The translations under genes were made by a program, and so were the position numbers. From assembly GCF_003696365.1 (NCBI RefSeq), contig NZ_RFFM01000004.1, positions 62,001 to 126,000 of the forward strand: 64,000 bases of DNA, read 5' to 3'. Shown piece after piece: positions 56,408 through 64,000 of the stretch (position 1 is the first letter of the stretch; each line of letters starts with the position of its first letter). The notes below the pieces were generated by a model. That model made no database searches and had not been told where the DNA came from. It worked only from the letters and a program-made list of their open reading frames with translations. The stretch is from Stutzerimonas zhaodongensis (GTDB lineage: Bacteria > Pseudomonadota > Gammaproteobacteria > Pseudomonadales > Pseudomonadaceae).

Positions 56408-56890
56408 ATGCCGCTGACCATCCGCCCCGCTACCCGGGCCGACGCCGCCCTGATTCTGCGCTTCATCACCGAGCTGGCCATTTACGAGCGTGCAGAGCAT
56501 GAAGTGAAAACGGACGCTGCCGGCATCGAGGCCAGCCTATTTGCCGATGACGCCAGCGCCAGCGCGCTGATCTGCGAGCGTGACGGTCAGCCGCTCGGAT
56601 ACGCGGTTTATTTCTTCAACTACTCCACCTGGCTCGGCCGCAACGGGCTGTATCTGGAGGATCTCTACGTCACACCAGAAGCCCGTGGCACGGGTGCCGG
56701 CAAGGCGCTGCTCAAGCATCTCGCGCAGATCGCGGTGTCCCACGGGTGCGGCCGCTTCGAGTGGTCGGTGCTGGACTGGAACGAACCGGCGATTCAGTTC
56801 TACGAGTCGCTCGGGGCAAAACCGCAGGAGGAATGGACTACCTATCGCCTGACGGGCGCGGCTCTGAATGCGCTAGCCGAGCAGCCCTGA
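56408..56890 (+). CDS. GNAT-family N-acetyltransferase (diamine acetyltransferase-like)
   Basis: A 160-residue acyltransferase. The acetyl-CoA loop is VTPEARGTGAGKALLKHLA, preceded by LYLEDLYV and followed by WSVLDWNEPAIQFYESLGA. This set resembles the spermidine/thialysine acetyltransferase group, so a polyamine or lysine-analogue substrate is possible but not shown. GGAG at 56394-56397 fits starts at 56405 (GTG) or 56408 (ATG) better than the ATG at 56399. Confidence 0.83.
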   Translation: MPLTIRPATRADAALILRFITELAIYERAEHEVKTDAAGIEASLFADDASASALICERDGQPLGYAVYFFNYSTWLGRNGLYLEDLYVTPEARGTGAGKALLKHLAQIAVSHGCGRFEWSVLDWNEPAIQFYESLGAKPQEEWTTYRLTGAALNALAEQP

Positions 56891-56965
56891 CGACAGGTCC
56901 AGGGATGGAACTCAGGTCAGCGAGCGACGACCAAACCAGGTCGATGCCTTGATGAAACAGACCTG

Positions 56966-57492
56966 ATGACTGATCTCAGAACATTGTTGCTCAACCAGGA
57001 TACGCAGGGCGCCGAGCTGTTCGACTCGCCGAAGGAGCGATTGAATTTCTACCGCTCCGAGATTCACTTCGAATCGACACTGCTGGCCAGCCGAACCAGC
57101 GGCTACCTGTCGTCGCAATCGTTTTTGATAATTGCATTCGCGTCATCGATGGCCAACACCAACCCTGAATGGGGGAGCCTTTTTCGGCTGGTCGTCCCAA
57201 CCGTACTGGCGCTACTCGGACTGATCACGTCCCTGCATGCGATACCGGGCATTCGAGCGAGTTACGACGTGATCGAACGCTGGCACATCAAACAGGCTGA
57301 TCTGCTGCAAACCGAGGGGCACGTGGGGTTGCTACCAACGATGACTCAGCGCTGTTCGGCGAAGGCACAAGCCCGGCGGGAGGCCATCGATACAAGCGCA
57401 CGCTGATGTTCTCCCTGCGCACGCCGATCATCTTCGGTAGCGTCTGGGCGCTGCTCGGCGTGTTTTGCATAGTTCTGTACTTTTTCGGCTGA
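56966..57492 (+). pseudogene. Frameshifted small membrane protein gene (RipA-like octameric family candidate)
   Basis: The first frame (from ATG 56966) encodes 146 residues with two membrane helices (QSFLIIAFASSMAN, LVVPTVLALLGLITSL) and then a non-family tail to the stop at 57406. In the frame one base back, the sequence from about 57340 continues as DDSALFGEGTSPAGGHRYKR, then a third helix (TPIIFGSVWALLGVFCIVLY), ending with TGA at 57492, exactly abutting the corA stop. A lost base near CCAACGATG (57336-57344) explains it. Alternatively the last 28 codons start at the ATG that overlaps the first stop (TGATG). I judge it a frameshift or a sequencing error. Confidence 0.65.
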
Positions 57493-58458
57493 TCAGAGCC
57501 AGTTGCGAAACTTGAACCAGGCGTAGGGAATGATCGCGGAGATCACCATCATTCCCAACGCCATCGGGTAGCCGAACGACCAGTTGAGTTCGGGCATCAG
57601 TTCGAAGTTCATCCCGTACACGGTGCCTACCAGAGTGGGTGGCAGGAACAAGACCGCAGCGATGGAAAATACCTTGATGATCGCGTTCTGCTCGATGTTA
57701 ATCAGCCCCAGCGTAGCGTCCAGCAAAAAGGCGATGTCTCCCAGCAGGCGAGCCTGATGCTCACCCAATGAACGCACGTCGCGCTCCAGGGCCTTCAACA
57801 ACCCTTTGGCGACGCCCTGCTTGGGCTCGTTGGCGTGCAGCCTGTAAAAAGCGATCAACCGGCTCGAGCTGAACAGGCTTTCGCCAAGTTGCGACAGCAG
57901 CGACCTGTGCTGACCCAGCTGTTGGATGATCTGCTGCAGATCGGTGCGCTGCTCCTTTCGCTTATCGAAGATGCAGCGGGACAAGGTCTGAAGCTCGATC
58001 TGCACACTTTCAAGGACGTCTGCAATGCGGTCCACCACCGCGTCGGCCAGCGCCAGGAAAATCTGGTGGCTCGAGGAATAGGTCGAGGGCTGTCGCGAAC
58101 TCTTGGTTTCGAACTGCCGGAATGCGCTGAGCTCGCTGTAGCGGACCGTCACCAGGCATCGCTTGGTGAGCACGAAAGTCACTTCAGCGTTTTCGGGACG
58201 CCGATCAGCAATACCCATTACCACCGTAGTGGTCATGAATATCGCGCCATTTTCGTCATAGAAACGTGAGGAGTCCTCGATCTCGGCGAGCTCTTCGCGT
58301 GTAGGAATATCGACCCCGAGCGCCGATTCGACCAAGCGCTCTTCGTGCTGATCAGGCGAGAGCAAGTCAACCCACAACACATTGTCGGGTATCGCCTGCA
58401 GGTTTTCGGCAGCCCGCCGCACGAGCTCGCCATTTTCAAGACAGTGAAAGGTGATCAT
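57493..58458 (-). CDS. corA: Magnesium/cobalt transporter CorA-like
   Basis: A 321-residue cytoplasmic-funnel channel protein with two C-terminal membrane helices and the family GMN motif (YGMNFELMPEL) near residue 280. The long helical cytoplasmic region includes SRCIFDKRKEQRTDLQQ. The ATG gives MITFHCLENGELVRR, preferred over a longer frame to 58509 that runs into the divergent gene's leader. The stop TCA abuts the convergent frameshifted gene with no gap. Confidence 0.92.
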   Translation of the reverse strand: MITFHCLENGELVRRAAENLQAIPDNVLWVDLLSPDQHEERLVESALGVDIPTREELAEIEDSSRFYDENGAIFMTTTVVMGIADRRPENAEVTFVLTKRCLVTVRYSELSAFRQFETKSSRQPSTYSSSHQIFLALADAVVDRIADVLESVQIELQTLSRCIFDKRKEQRTDLQQIIQQLGQHRSLLSQLGESLFSSSRLIAFYRLHANEPKQGVAKGLLKALERDVRSLGEHQARLLGDIAFLLDATLGLINIEQNAIIKVFSIAAVLFLPPTLVGTVYGMNFELMPELNWSFGYPMALGMMVISAIIPYAWFKFRNWL

Positions 58459-58600
58459 TGCTGTAGTCGTGTTCTCGATGGTCCATAGTAAGAATAGAAA
58501 CCGACCCAAGCGAAGCGTTCAGACGGCCCTGCCGCGCGCGCTACTTTGCCGGGGCGCATCGAAACACGCTATCTGGATTTTCCTGAACGAGAGTTGCGAC

Positions 58601-58870
58601 ATGAACGACGCTACATCCGATGACGACGAAACCTTTGCAGAAGAAACCCTGATCCAGGCCATCGAGAACCAGCTAGAAGCCGGCGAGCCTGCCGCAACGC
58701 AAGCGACGCTGAACAAGCTGACTCTGGTTGGCTATGAGCGCGACGAGATCCTTAGGCTCATGGCCCTCGTGCTCGCTCGGGAGATCAGGCAAATGCTTGC
58801 GGAGGACCGCGCGTTCGACATCGACGGATACGAAACGCAGCTGCGCAACCTGCCAGATCTGGCCGAATAG
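58601..58870 (+). CDS. Small acidic hypothetical protein, 89 aa
   Basis: A soluble, helical, acidic protein (MNDATSDDDETFAEETLIQA...) ending RNLPDLAE. No domain recognised. The longer frame to 58451 overlaps the corA start region and has no ribosome site. Together with the following TIGR02647 gene it lies between corA and cyaA, as do small conserved unknowns in other pseudomonads. Confidence 0.7.
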   Translation: MNDATSDDDETFAEETLIQAIENQLEAGEPAATQATLNKLTLVGYERDEILRLMALVLAREIRQMLAEDRAFDIDGYETQLRNLPDLAE

Positions 58871-58947
58871 TCCAACACCGCAGCAGGCCGGCCAACAGCA
58901 TCTACACTTCGCAAACAGGGCTCAGCCCACCATCCCGAGGAGCAGAC

Positions 58948-59193
58948 ATGTCCTACACCCCAGAACTGGTCGCCGAGCTGGAAATTCTCAGCCTGTTCAA
59001 TCTGGAAAACAAAACAGAAGGATTGAAGGTTCATCATGACGCGGACAGCGCTGCCATCGCCGCTGCAATACGTCTGCACAGCAAGGGGTTGACGACGCAG
59101 CCAGACGGCGGCTACCTGACCAGCCTTGGCCGTGACGCGGCCGAGCACGCCCAGGTGCTGCTGACCATCATGTCCGAGACTGCTCCGGCCTGA
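58948..59193 (+). CDS. TIGR02647 family protein
   Basis: An 81-residue protein with the family core LVAELEILSLFNLENKTEGLKVH and GLTTQPDGGYLTSLGRDAAEHAQ. The segment looks like a small winged-helix DNA-binding unit, but no role is known. GGAG lies eight bases before the ATG. Conserved upstream of cyaA in Pseudomonas. Confidence 0.85.
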   Translation: MSYTPELVAELEILSLFNLENKTEGLKVHHDADSAAIAAAIRLHSKGLTTQPDGGYLTSLGRDAAEHAQVLLTIMSETAPA

Positions 59194-59368
59194 GAGCGAG
59201 TGCGACCTAAGCCCTGATCGAGCGCGCACAGGATCAGGGGATTGGTCGCGAAGCCGGGGGTGTGCCAAACGCTTTTGCGGCTTTTCCCTGGAGCCTGGAC
59301 ACGTGCTAAGTTTCGCGCTTTCACAATCAACATGTCGGACAACGTCGCTTGCCTGAACGAACCACCCC

Positions 59369-62200
59369 ATGACGCGCCACCAGGAAATACGGCCCATTCT
59401 TGAAGAGGGGATCGACCGCAAGGTGCTGGCTGCGCTTCGCGCTCGATTCCTGACCTTGAATGCCGCTCGCCTGGAGCGCACGCGCCAGAGCATGTCGTCT
59501 CGCCAGCAAGCCGTTCTTACGTTGCTGCCGCTGCTGTTTCACGTTAATCACCCGATACTTCCGGGGTACGTTTCCAGCGCTACGCCAGCCGGCCTGGCGG
59601 GTTTCGAGCCTGATACCGACACTTTGGCAGAAGCCCAGCGCTTGAGCCGGTCGTTTTCCTACAAGCCGGTCCGTGGCAAGCCCCATCAACCTATTCTCGG
59701 CTTGTTTCTTATGGGCAGCCTGGGAACCGTAGCGCAGGACGATCAGAGCGATCTTGACGTATGGGTCTGCCACGATTCTGACCTGCCGGCGCAGCAGCTC
59801 GCTGAACTGCAGCGCAAATGTGACCTGCTAATGGCCTGGGCGGCCACTCAGGGCAGCGAAGCGCACTTCTTTCTGATCGATCCGGTGCGCTTCACTCAGG
59901 GCGAGCGCGATGCGAAGCTGACCTCAGACGACTGTGGCACTACCCAGCACTATCTGCTGCTTGACGAGTTCTACCGAACCGCGATCTGGCTCGGTGGACG
60001 CACGCCGCTCTGGTGGCTGGTCCCCGACTATGAAGAGCATCGTTACGGCGACTACGTCCGGACACTGCTGGACAAGCGATTCGTGCGCAGCGATGAGGTC
60101 TTGGATTTCGGCAGTCTCGCCAGCATTCCACCTGGCGAGTATCTCGGCGCCGGCTTGTGGCAGCTGTACAAGGCCATCGAGTCGCCATACAAATCGTTAT
60201 TCAAGTTGCTGCTCGTGGAGGTTTATGCCAGCGAGCACCCCGGGGTGCGCTGCCTCAGCCTCGACTTCAAGCAGGCGGTTTACGCCAATCGCCTGGAACT
60301 GGATGAGCTGGATCCGTACATCGTCGCTTACCGCAGAATCGAGCGTTATCTCACCTTGCGGGCCGACCATGAACGCCTGGCCCTGTTGCGTCGCTGCTTG
60401 TACCTGAAGATCAACAAACCACTCAGCCAGCCGCCCAGCAACCGCACCAAGAGCTGGAAAAGACGACTGCTCGAGCGCCTGGCGTCGGACTGGAACTGGG
60501 ACGAGCGCCAATTCGCCCAGCTCGATGCGCGCTGCCAGTGGAAGGTTCGTCGTGTGGTCGAAGAGCGCCGGGCACTGGTCAACGAACTGACCTACGGCTA
60601 CCGATTTCTCAGCGAGTTCGCTCGCCGCCTGCAGATTATCAGCAGCATCAACGGTCGCGATTTCGGCGTGCTCGGCAGGCGTCTGCACGCGGCAATCGAA
60701 CGCAAAGCGGGGAAGATCGAGACGATCAATCTGGGCATCGCGCCCGATCTTGCCGAGCACAGCCTTACCTTGGTGCAGGGTTACGATGCAGCCGACGACG
60801 TATCCTGGGCGTTGTACGAAGGCAACCTGACAGCCCGGCAGATCACCAACTTCTCGCCACTGAAACGTTCCCGAGAGCTGGTGCCCCTATTGGCCTGGTG
60901 TCACCGCAACGGTGTAATCGATACAGCGACGCATGTCGCGCTGCATCCTGGGGACAGCGGGCTGACCGAGGCCGAGCTGTTCGCCTTGCTGACAGATATT
61001 CGTCAGGCGTTCCCGATGCCACCTGCGGCCCTCGCCGATGAAGCACTGCTGATCGCCGCTTCGCCCGTCAAGGTGCTGTTATTGGTCAACGTCGGACTAG
61101 ATCCACTGAGCCCTCAACAGCCGCTCTCGTTCGATGAGCTTACCGAATCGTTGCGCCACGGCGTGACGAGGGACAACCTGGTGCTGAGCATCGACCAGCT
61201 CACGCTGAACAGCTGGAGCGAGCTGATCGCCACCCGCTACGAGGGTGCATCGCCATTGCCCGATTGTCTTCGTGATTTCCTGCAGGAACTGCCCGTGCGT
61301 GGCGAACGGCCTGACCTGCAAGTGCGCTGCTTCAGCCGAAACGCTGGCATGGCATTAGCCCGACGTGTCGAGACCGTGTTTGCCGATGCACAGCTAATGC
61401 TCGATGACCCGAGCGAGAGTCGTTACCTGCTGCAAGTGCGCCAGCACTACCATCTGCTCGATCTGATAGCAGGCAATGTACGGCACACCACATTGAGCGA
61501 CATGCCCACCTTGCTCGAGCACCTCGGCGAGGCGCATCACAGCATCCGCCCTATCAAGGTCGAACGCCATGCCCTTGAAGGGACCGATCTTGCGCTGATT
61601 CTCGGCCAGGCCAGACCACACTGCTTGCAAGTTTTTTACCGTATTCAGGGGGATCTGGCAGAAGTCACGGTGCTGGACGAATTCAACGCGCTTTGGCGCC
61701 AGCAGCTGACCTACCGGGACGAGCAGAGCCTGCTTACCCCTTTGCTACGTTTTCTGCAGTCGGTGAGCTACCGACGCACTACCCAACTGCCGTTCGAAGA
61801 GAGCCGCTTGGCAGCGATGGACATCCTCTTCTATCGGATCGTACCGTCGACAGCAGACCACACGTACGAGATCGAGCGCAGACCGGCACCTCGGGAGAAT
61901 GTCAGCGACCCCTTCTACGATATCCAGGCGATCGTCGAACCCAGCGAACGTGGCCGTTCATTGGTAACGCTGTATTGCAATCATCAGGAGTTTTCGAGCC
62001 TGGAATATGGGCCAGAGCTGTTCGCGGCAGTCGCACACTACATCCTTGCACAGCGACGAGGCGGTGAGCGCTATCCCTGTTACATCACCGATCTGGACCT
62101 GTCTGGGCTGCATGGCACGGGCCACGCCCAGACCGTCCAGCACCTGCGCTACAAGACCCAGCTGGAGGCTAGCCTCAACCAAGCCCTGAGCGGGCTCTGA
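59369..62200 (+). CDS. cyaA: Class I adenylate cyclase
   Basis: A 943-residue cytoplasmic enzyme making cAMP. The nucleotidyltransferase-type catalytic site is MGSLGTVAQDDQSDLDVWVC with the metal-binding Asp-x-Asp, followed by FFLIDPVRF and DDCGTTQHYLLLDEFYRTAIWLGGR. The large C-terminal part is regulatory. In Pseudomonas its cAMP acts through Vfr, and type IV pilus signalling mainly uses CyaB, so CyaA gives basal cAMP. The 175-base gap upstream holds its promoter, with no obvious Vfr site by eye. Converges with rnk. Confidence 0.96.
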   Translation: MTRHQEIRPILEEGIDRKVLAALRARFLTLNAARLERTRQSMSSRQQAVLTLLPLLFHVNHPILPGYVSSATPAGLAGFEPDTDTLAEAQRLSRSFSYKPVRGKPHQPILGLFLMGSLGTVAQDDQSDLDVWVCHDSDLPAQQLAELQRKCDLLMAWAATQGSEAHFFLIDPVRFTQGERDAKLTSDDCGTTQHYLLLDEFYRTAIWLGGRTPLWWLVPDYEEHRYGDYVRTLLDKRFVRSDEVLDFGSLASIPPGEYLGAGLWQLYKAIESPYKSLFKLLLVEVYASEHPGVRCLSLDFKQAVYANRLELDELDPYIVAYRRIERYLTLRADHERLALLRRCLYLKINKPLSQPPSNRTKSWKRRLLERLASDWNWDERQFAQLDARCQWKVRRVVEERRALVNELTYGYRFLSEFARRLQIISSINGRDFGVLGRRLHAAIERKAGKIETINLGIAPDLAEHSLTLVQGYDAADDVSWALYEGNLTARQITNFSPLKRSRELVPLLAWCHRNGVIDTATHVALHPGDSGLTEAELFALLTDIRQAFPMPPAALADEALLIAASPVKVLLLVNVGLDPLSPQQPLSFDELTESLRHGVTRDNLVLSIDQLTLNSWSELIATRYEGASPLPDCLRDFLQELPVRGERPDLQVRCFSRNAGMALARRVETVFADAQLMLDDPSESRYLLQVRQHYHLLDLIAGNVRHTTLSDMPTLLEHLGEAHHSIRPIKVERHALEGTDLALILGQARPHCLQVFYRIQGDLAEVTVLDEFNALWRQQLTYRDEQSLLTPLLRFLQSVSYRRTTQLPFEESRLAAMDILFYRIVPSTADHTYEIERRPAPRENVSDPFYDIQAIVEPSERGRSLVTLYCNHQEFSSLEYGPELFAAVAHYILAQRRGGERYPCYITDLDLSGLHGTGHAQTVQHLRYKTQLEASLNQALSGL

Positions 62201-62229
62201 CGCCCGACAATATGGACCTGCCGTAGCGC

Positions 62230-62637
62230 TTAGAGATGAACGTCGCCCGCCGCTTCCGGCTGGTATTCGACGGCCAGCAGCGTGAGCTTGAGCACTTTTC
62301 CGCCCGGCGTCGGCCAGTCGATATGCTGGCCGACCGTCATTCCGAGCAATGCGGTACCGACGGGCGCGAGCACAGAAACGGTACCCTCCTTGCCAGCGTC
62401 CTGCGGGAAGACCAGGGTCAAGTGATAGTCCTTGCCACTGCCTTCCTCGCGGCAATGCACTCGGGAATTCATTGAAACCACGCCAGCGGGCAACTCGCTG
62501 CGCTCGACCACCTGGGCACGAGACAGCTCTTCTTCGAGCGCCTCGGCAGCCGGACCGTAGTCAGCCAGGCCGTCGAGCAGCCGCTCGAGCCGCTGAAGAT
62601 CGGGTTGAGTGATGATGATGGGCGGTGCGCTGGTCAT
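62230..62637 (-). CDS. rnk: Regulator of nucleoside diphosphate kinase
   Basis: A 135-residue GreA/GreB-related protein with a shortened N-terminal coiled coil (DLQRLERLLDGLADYGPAAEALEEEL) and the FKBP-like C-terminal domain (VSVLAPVGTALLGMTVGQHIDWPTPGG). It binds RNA polymerase in relatives and affects Ndk and alginate levels in P. aeruginosa. I chose the ATG giving MTSAPPIIITQPDL; the longer frame runs through a terminator. Confidence 0.9.
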   Translation of the reverse strand: MTSAPPIIITQPDLQRLERLLDGLADYGPAAEALEEELSRAQVVERSELPAGVVSMNSRVHCREEGSGKDYHLTLVFPQDAGKEGTVSVLAPVGTALLGMTVGQHIDWPTPGGKVLKLTLLAVEYQPEAAGDVHL

Positions 62638-62680
62638 GGGTGCGAATGAGCTCCTGAAAAAAGTGGACAGACAAAAAAGC

Positions 62681-62707
62681 AAAACCCCGCCCGAAGGCGG
62701 GGTTTTT
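62681..62707. terminator. Terminator between cyaY and rnk
   Basis: The stem AAAACCCCGCC / GGCGGGGTTTT with a CGAA loop and T-rich tails on both strands stops cyaY transcription ahead of rnk. Confidence 0.88.
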
Positions 62708-62790
62708 AAACCTGAAACCGACCCTATCACAGCTCATTAAATAAGCAAGGCCGCGGGGCTCGCGCCCTCGGCGAAGCGGTCACCCGCGCC

Positions 62791-63123
62791 TCACAGATCC
62801 TCGAACTCCAGCGCTTCGCCGCCCTGCTCCTGGGTAACACGCGCCAGCAGTTCGCCAAGACGCTCGTCGTTGGCGTCACAGATCCACAACGATGCAGACT
62901 CGTCGTAATCGAAGTGAAAGCCGCCTGAACGCGCTGCGACCCATAATTGGCGCAGCGCCGGCTGGCGGCTGAAGATCAGTTGCGTACCATTTTCGAAACG
63001 CACGGTAAGCACGCCGCCGGAGTTTTCCAGATCGACATCCAGACCGCTGTGATCGAACACGTCCTCGATTTCTTCTTGCACGGCGTCGACCAGATCGTGA
63101 AAGCGCGCTTCGCTCAAACTCAT
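62791..63123 (-). CDS. cyaY: Frataxin-like iron-binding protein CyaY
   Basis: A 110-residue frataxin-fold protein that tunes iron-sulfur cluster assembly. It has the acidic first helix (FHDLVDAVQEEIEDVFDHSGLDVD) for iron binding, then VLTVRFENGTQLIFSRQ and LWVAARSGGFHF. Divergent from lptM-lysA, standard in gammaproteobacteria. Confidence 0.95.
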   Translation of the reverse strand: MSLSEARFHDLVDAVQEEIEDVFDHSGLDVDLENSGGVLTVRFENGTQLIFSRQPALRQLWVAARSGGFHFDYDESASLWICDANDERLGELLARVTQEQGGEALEFEDL

Positions 63124-63283
63124 GAATCAGTTCCTCGGTACGGTGATGCGGCGGCGCGGGGCCGCCCGATGATGGCCGCGAGCTTAGCAGGCGACCGCCG
63201 CGTCTAGCGAGCGGCTGACCGACGGACCGCTCGCGCCGGCTGCCGGTGAGCGCGGCCACATAGGCAATCAGGTGGGTGCTGGG

Positions 63284-63289
63284 TATACT
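63284..63289 (+). promoter_or_regulatory. Possible -10 of lptM-lysA
   Basis: TATACT lies 34 bases before the lptM start in the cyaY-lptM divergent gap. The -35 at 17 bases (TAGGCA) is poor. Confidence 0.35.
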
Positions 63290-63322
63290 CCGGCCCATCG
63301 ATTTTTCTAGGATTGCACCCCA

Positions 63323-63463
63323 ATGAAGCGTCTGCTGCTTCCACTCATTGCACTCGCGGTTCTCGCTTCCGCACTTGCCGGCTGCGGCCAGAAAGGCCCG
63401 CTGTACCTTCCGGACGACGAGGCTACCGCCAAAGAACGTTCCAAAGACCGATTCGAACTGTAA
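63323..63463 (+). CDS. lptM: LptM/LppL lipoprotein
   Basis: A 46-residue lipoprotein too short for a long-frame scan. Its signal peptide ends in the lipobox LAGC (acylated Cys21), followed by GQKGPLYLP, the conserved LptM core. LptM helps LptD fold and form correct disulfides in the outer-membrane LPS translocon. In pseudomonads it was first described as LppL upstream of lysA, exactly the context here. The stop lies 11 bases before lysA. Confidence 0.9.
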   Translation: MKRLLLPLIALAVLASALAGCGQKGPLYLPDDEATAKERSKDRFEL

Positions 63464-63474
63464 GGAGGCATTCC

Positions 63475-64000
63475 ATGGAGGCCTTCTCGTACCGCGACGG
63501 TCAACTCTTCGCGGAGGGCGTGGCGCTGCCCGCTCTCGCGCAGCGCTTCGGCACCCCGACTTACGTCTATTCCCGTGCCCATATCGAGGCTCAATACCAG
63601 GCTTATGCAGGCGCCCTTGAAGGCATGCCGCATCTAGTCTGTTTCGCCGTCAAGGCAAATTCCAACCTCGGCGTACTTAACGTACTGGCCCGATTAGGCG
63701 CAGGCTTCGACATCGTTTCACGCGGTGAATTGGAACGTGTCCTCGCCGCTGGCGGCCAGCCGGACCGCATCGTCTTCTCAGGTGTTGGCAAGACGCGCGA
63801 TGACATGCGCCGCGCGTTGGAAGTCGGGGTTCACTGTTTCAACGTCGAGTCAACCGAAGAGCTCGAACGTCTGCAGCAAGTTGCGGCCGAGCTGAGCGTC
63901 GTGGCGCCTGTATCGCTGCGGGTCAATCCGGATGTCGATGCCGGCACACACCCATACATCTCTACCGGTCTGAAAGAAAACAAGTTCGGCATCGCCATCG
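63475..64000 (+). CDS. lysA: Diaminopimelate decarboxylase, 5' part (runs off window)
   Basis: The first 175 codons of the PLP-dependent enzyme forming lysine from meso-diaminopimelate. The PLP lysine is in FAVKANSN and the glycine-rich phosphate region begins GAGFDIVSRGE. It starts MEAFSYRDGQLFAEG with GGAGG seven bases ahead. Downstream dapF is expected beyond the edge. Confidence 0.96.
   Translation, partial: MEAFSYRDGQLFAEGVALPALAQRFGTPTYVYSRAHIEAQYQAYAGALEGMPHLVCFAVKANSNLGVLNVLARLGAGFDIVSRGELERVLAAGGQPDRIVFSGVGKTRDDMRRALEVGVHCFNVESTEELERLQQVAAELSVVAPVSLRVNPDVDAGTHPYISTGLKENKFGIAI

Overview
The window is a 64 kb chromosomal segment of a pseudomonad, most likely Stutzerimonas (Pseudomonas stutzeri group) or a close relative. 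Three things point there: the order pilMNOPQ-aroK-aroB-(AAA/SPOR)-gltBD-hemE with ponA divergent, the block trxA/rho-ppx-ppk-hemB, and the run algP-algQ-dsbB-hemYXDC-algR-algZ-argH-corA-cyaA-rnk-cyaY-lysA. These are core Pseudomonas neighbourhoods. Coding density is high, codon use is GC-rich throughout, and I found no tRNA, rRNA, CRISPR array, prophage or insertion sequence. Species assignment is inference from synteny and protein resemblance, not a database search.

Layout. Positions 1-2981: the end of a fatty-acid-synthase-like operon (two ketosynthases, a hotdog dehydratase, a ketoreductase) with the gene order of aryl polyene clusters (apeOPQR). 3016-3883: two small conserved-looking genes, one exported. 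3927-11113: hemE and glutamate synthase gltBD. 11288-14456: AAA/SPOR envelope protein, aroB, aroK. 14462-19369: type IV pilus alignment/secretin operon pilMNOPQ. 19553-29620: ponA, malic enzyme, secreted nuclease, rpmE, priA, argS and an FtsN-like SPOR protein. 29621-29900: a non-coding stretch where gene order departs from that of P. aeruginosa. 29901-39308: iron-sulfur flavin reductase, ubiD, rho, trxA, ppx, ppk, hemB. 39617-45886: elbB, thioesterase, YaiI, LysE, TerC, MscS, ABC-F ATPase, a TIGR02444 protein. 45865-54275: algP, algQ, dsbB, hemYXDC, algR, algZ. 54443-64000: argH, kinase-like and GNAT proteins, a frameshifted membrane protein gene, corA, small unknowns, cyaA, rnk, cyaY, lptM and the start of lysA.

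Functional links. Tetrapyrrole synthesis is spread over hemE, hemB and hemC/D with hemX/Y. Nitrogen and amino-acid supply comes from gltBD, aroKB, argH and lysA. Twitching and surface regulation come from pilMNOPQ together with the AlgZ/AlgR two-component pair, which in P. aeruginosa controls pili and alginate. Polyphosphate turnover is a convergent ppx/ppk pair. Many neighbours overlap by GTGA or ATGA, implying translational coupling.

No large undescribed system is evident. The best leads are the truncated aryl-polyene-like operon at the left edge, a single-base frameshift in a small membrane protein gene (56966-57492), a nine-G tract in pilO, and the synteny junction at 29621-29900 with a perfect 12-bp inverted repeat.
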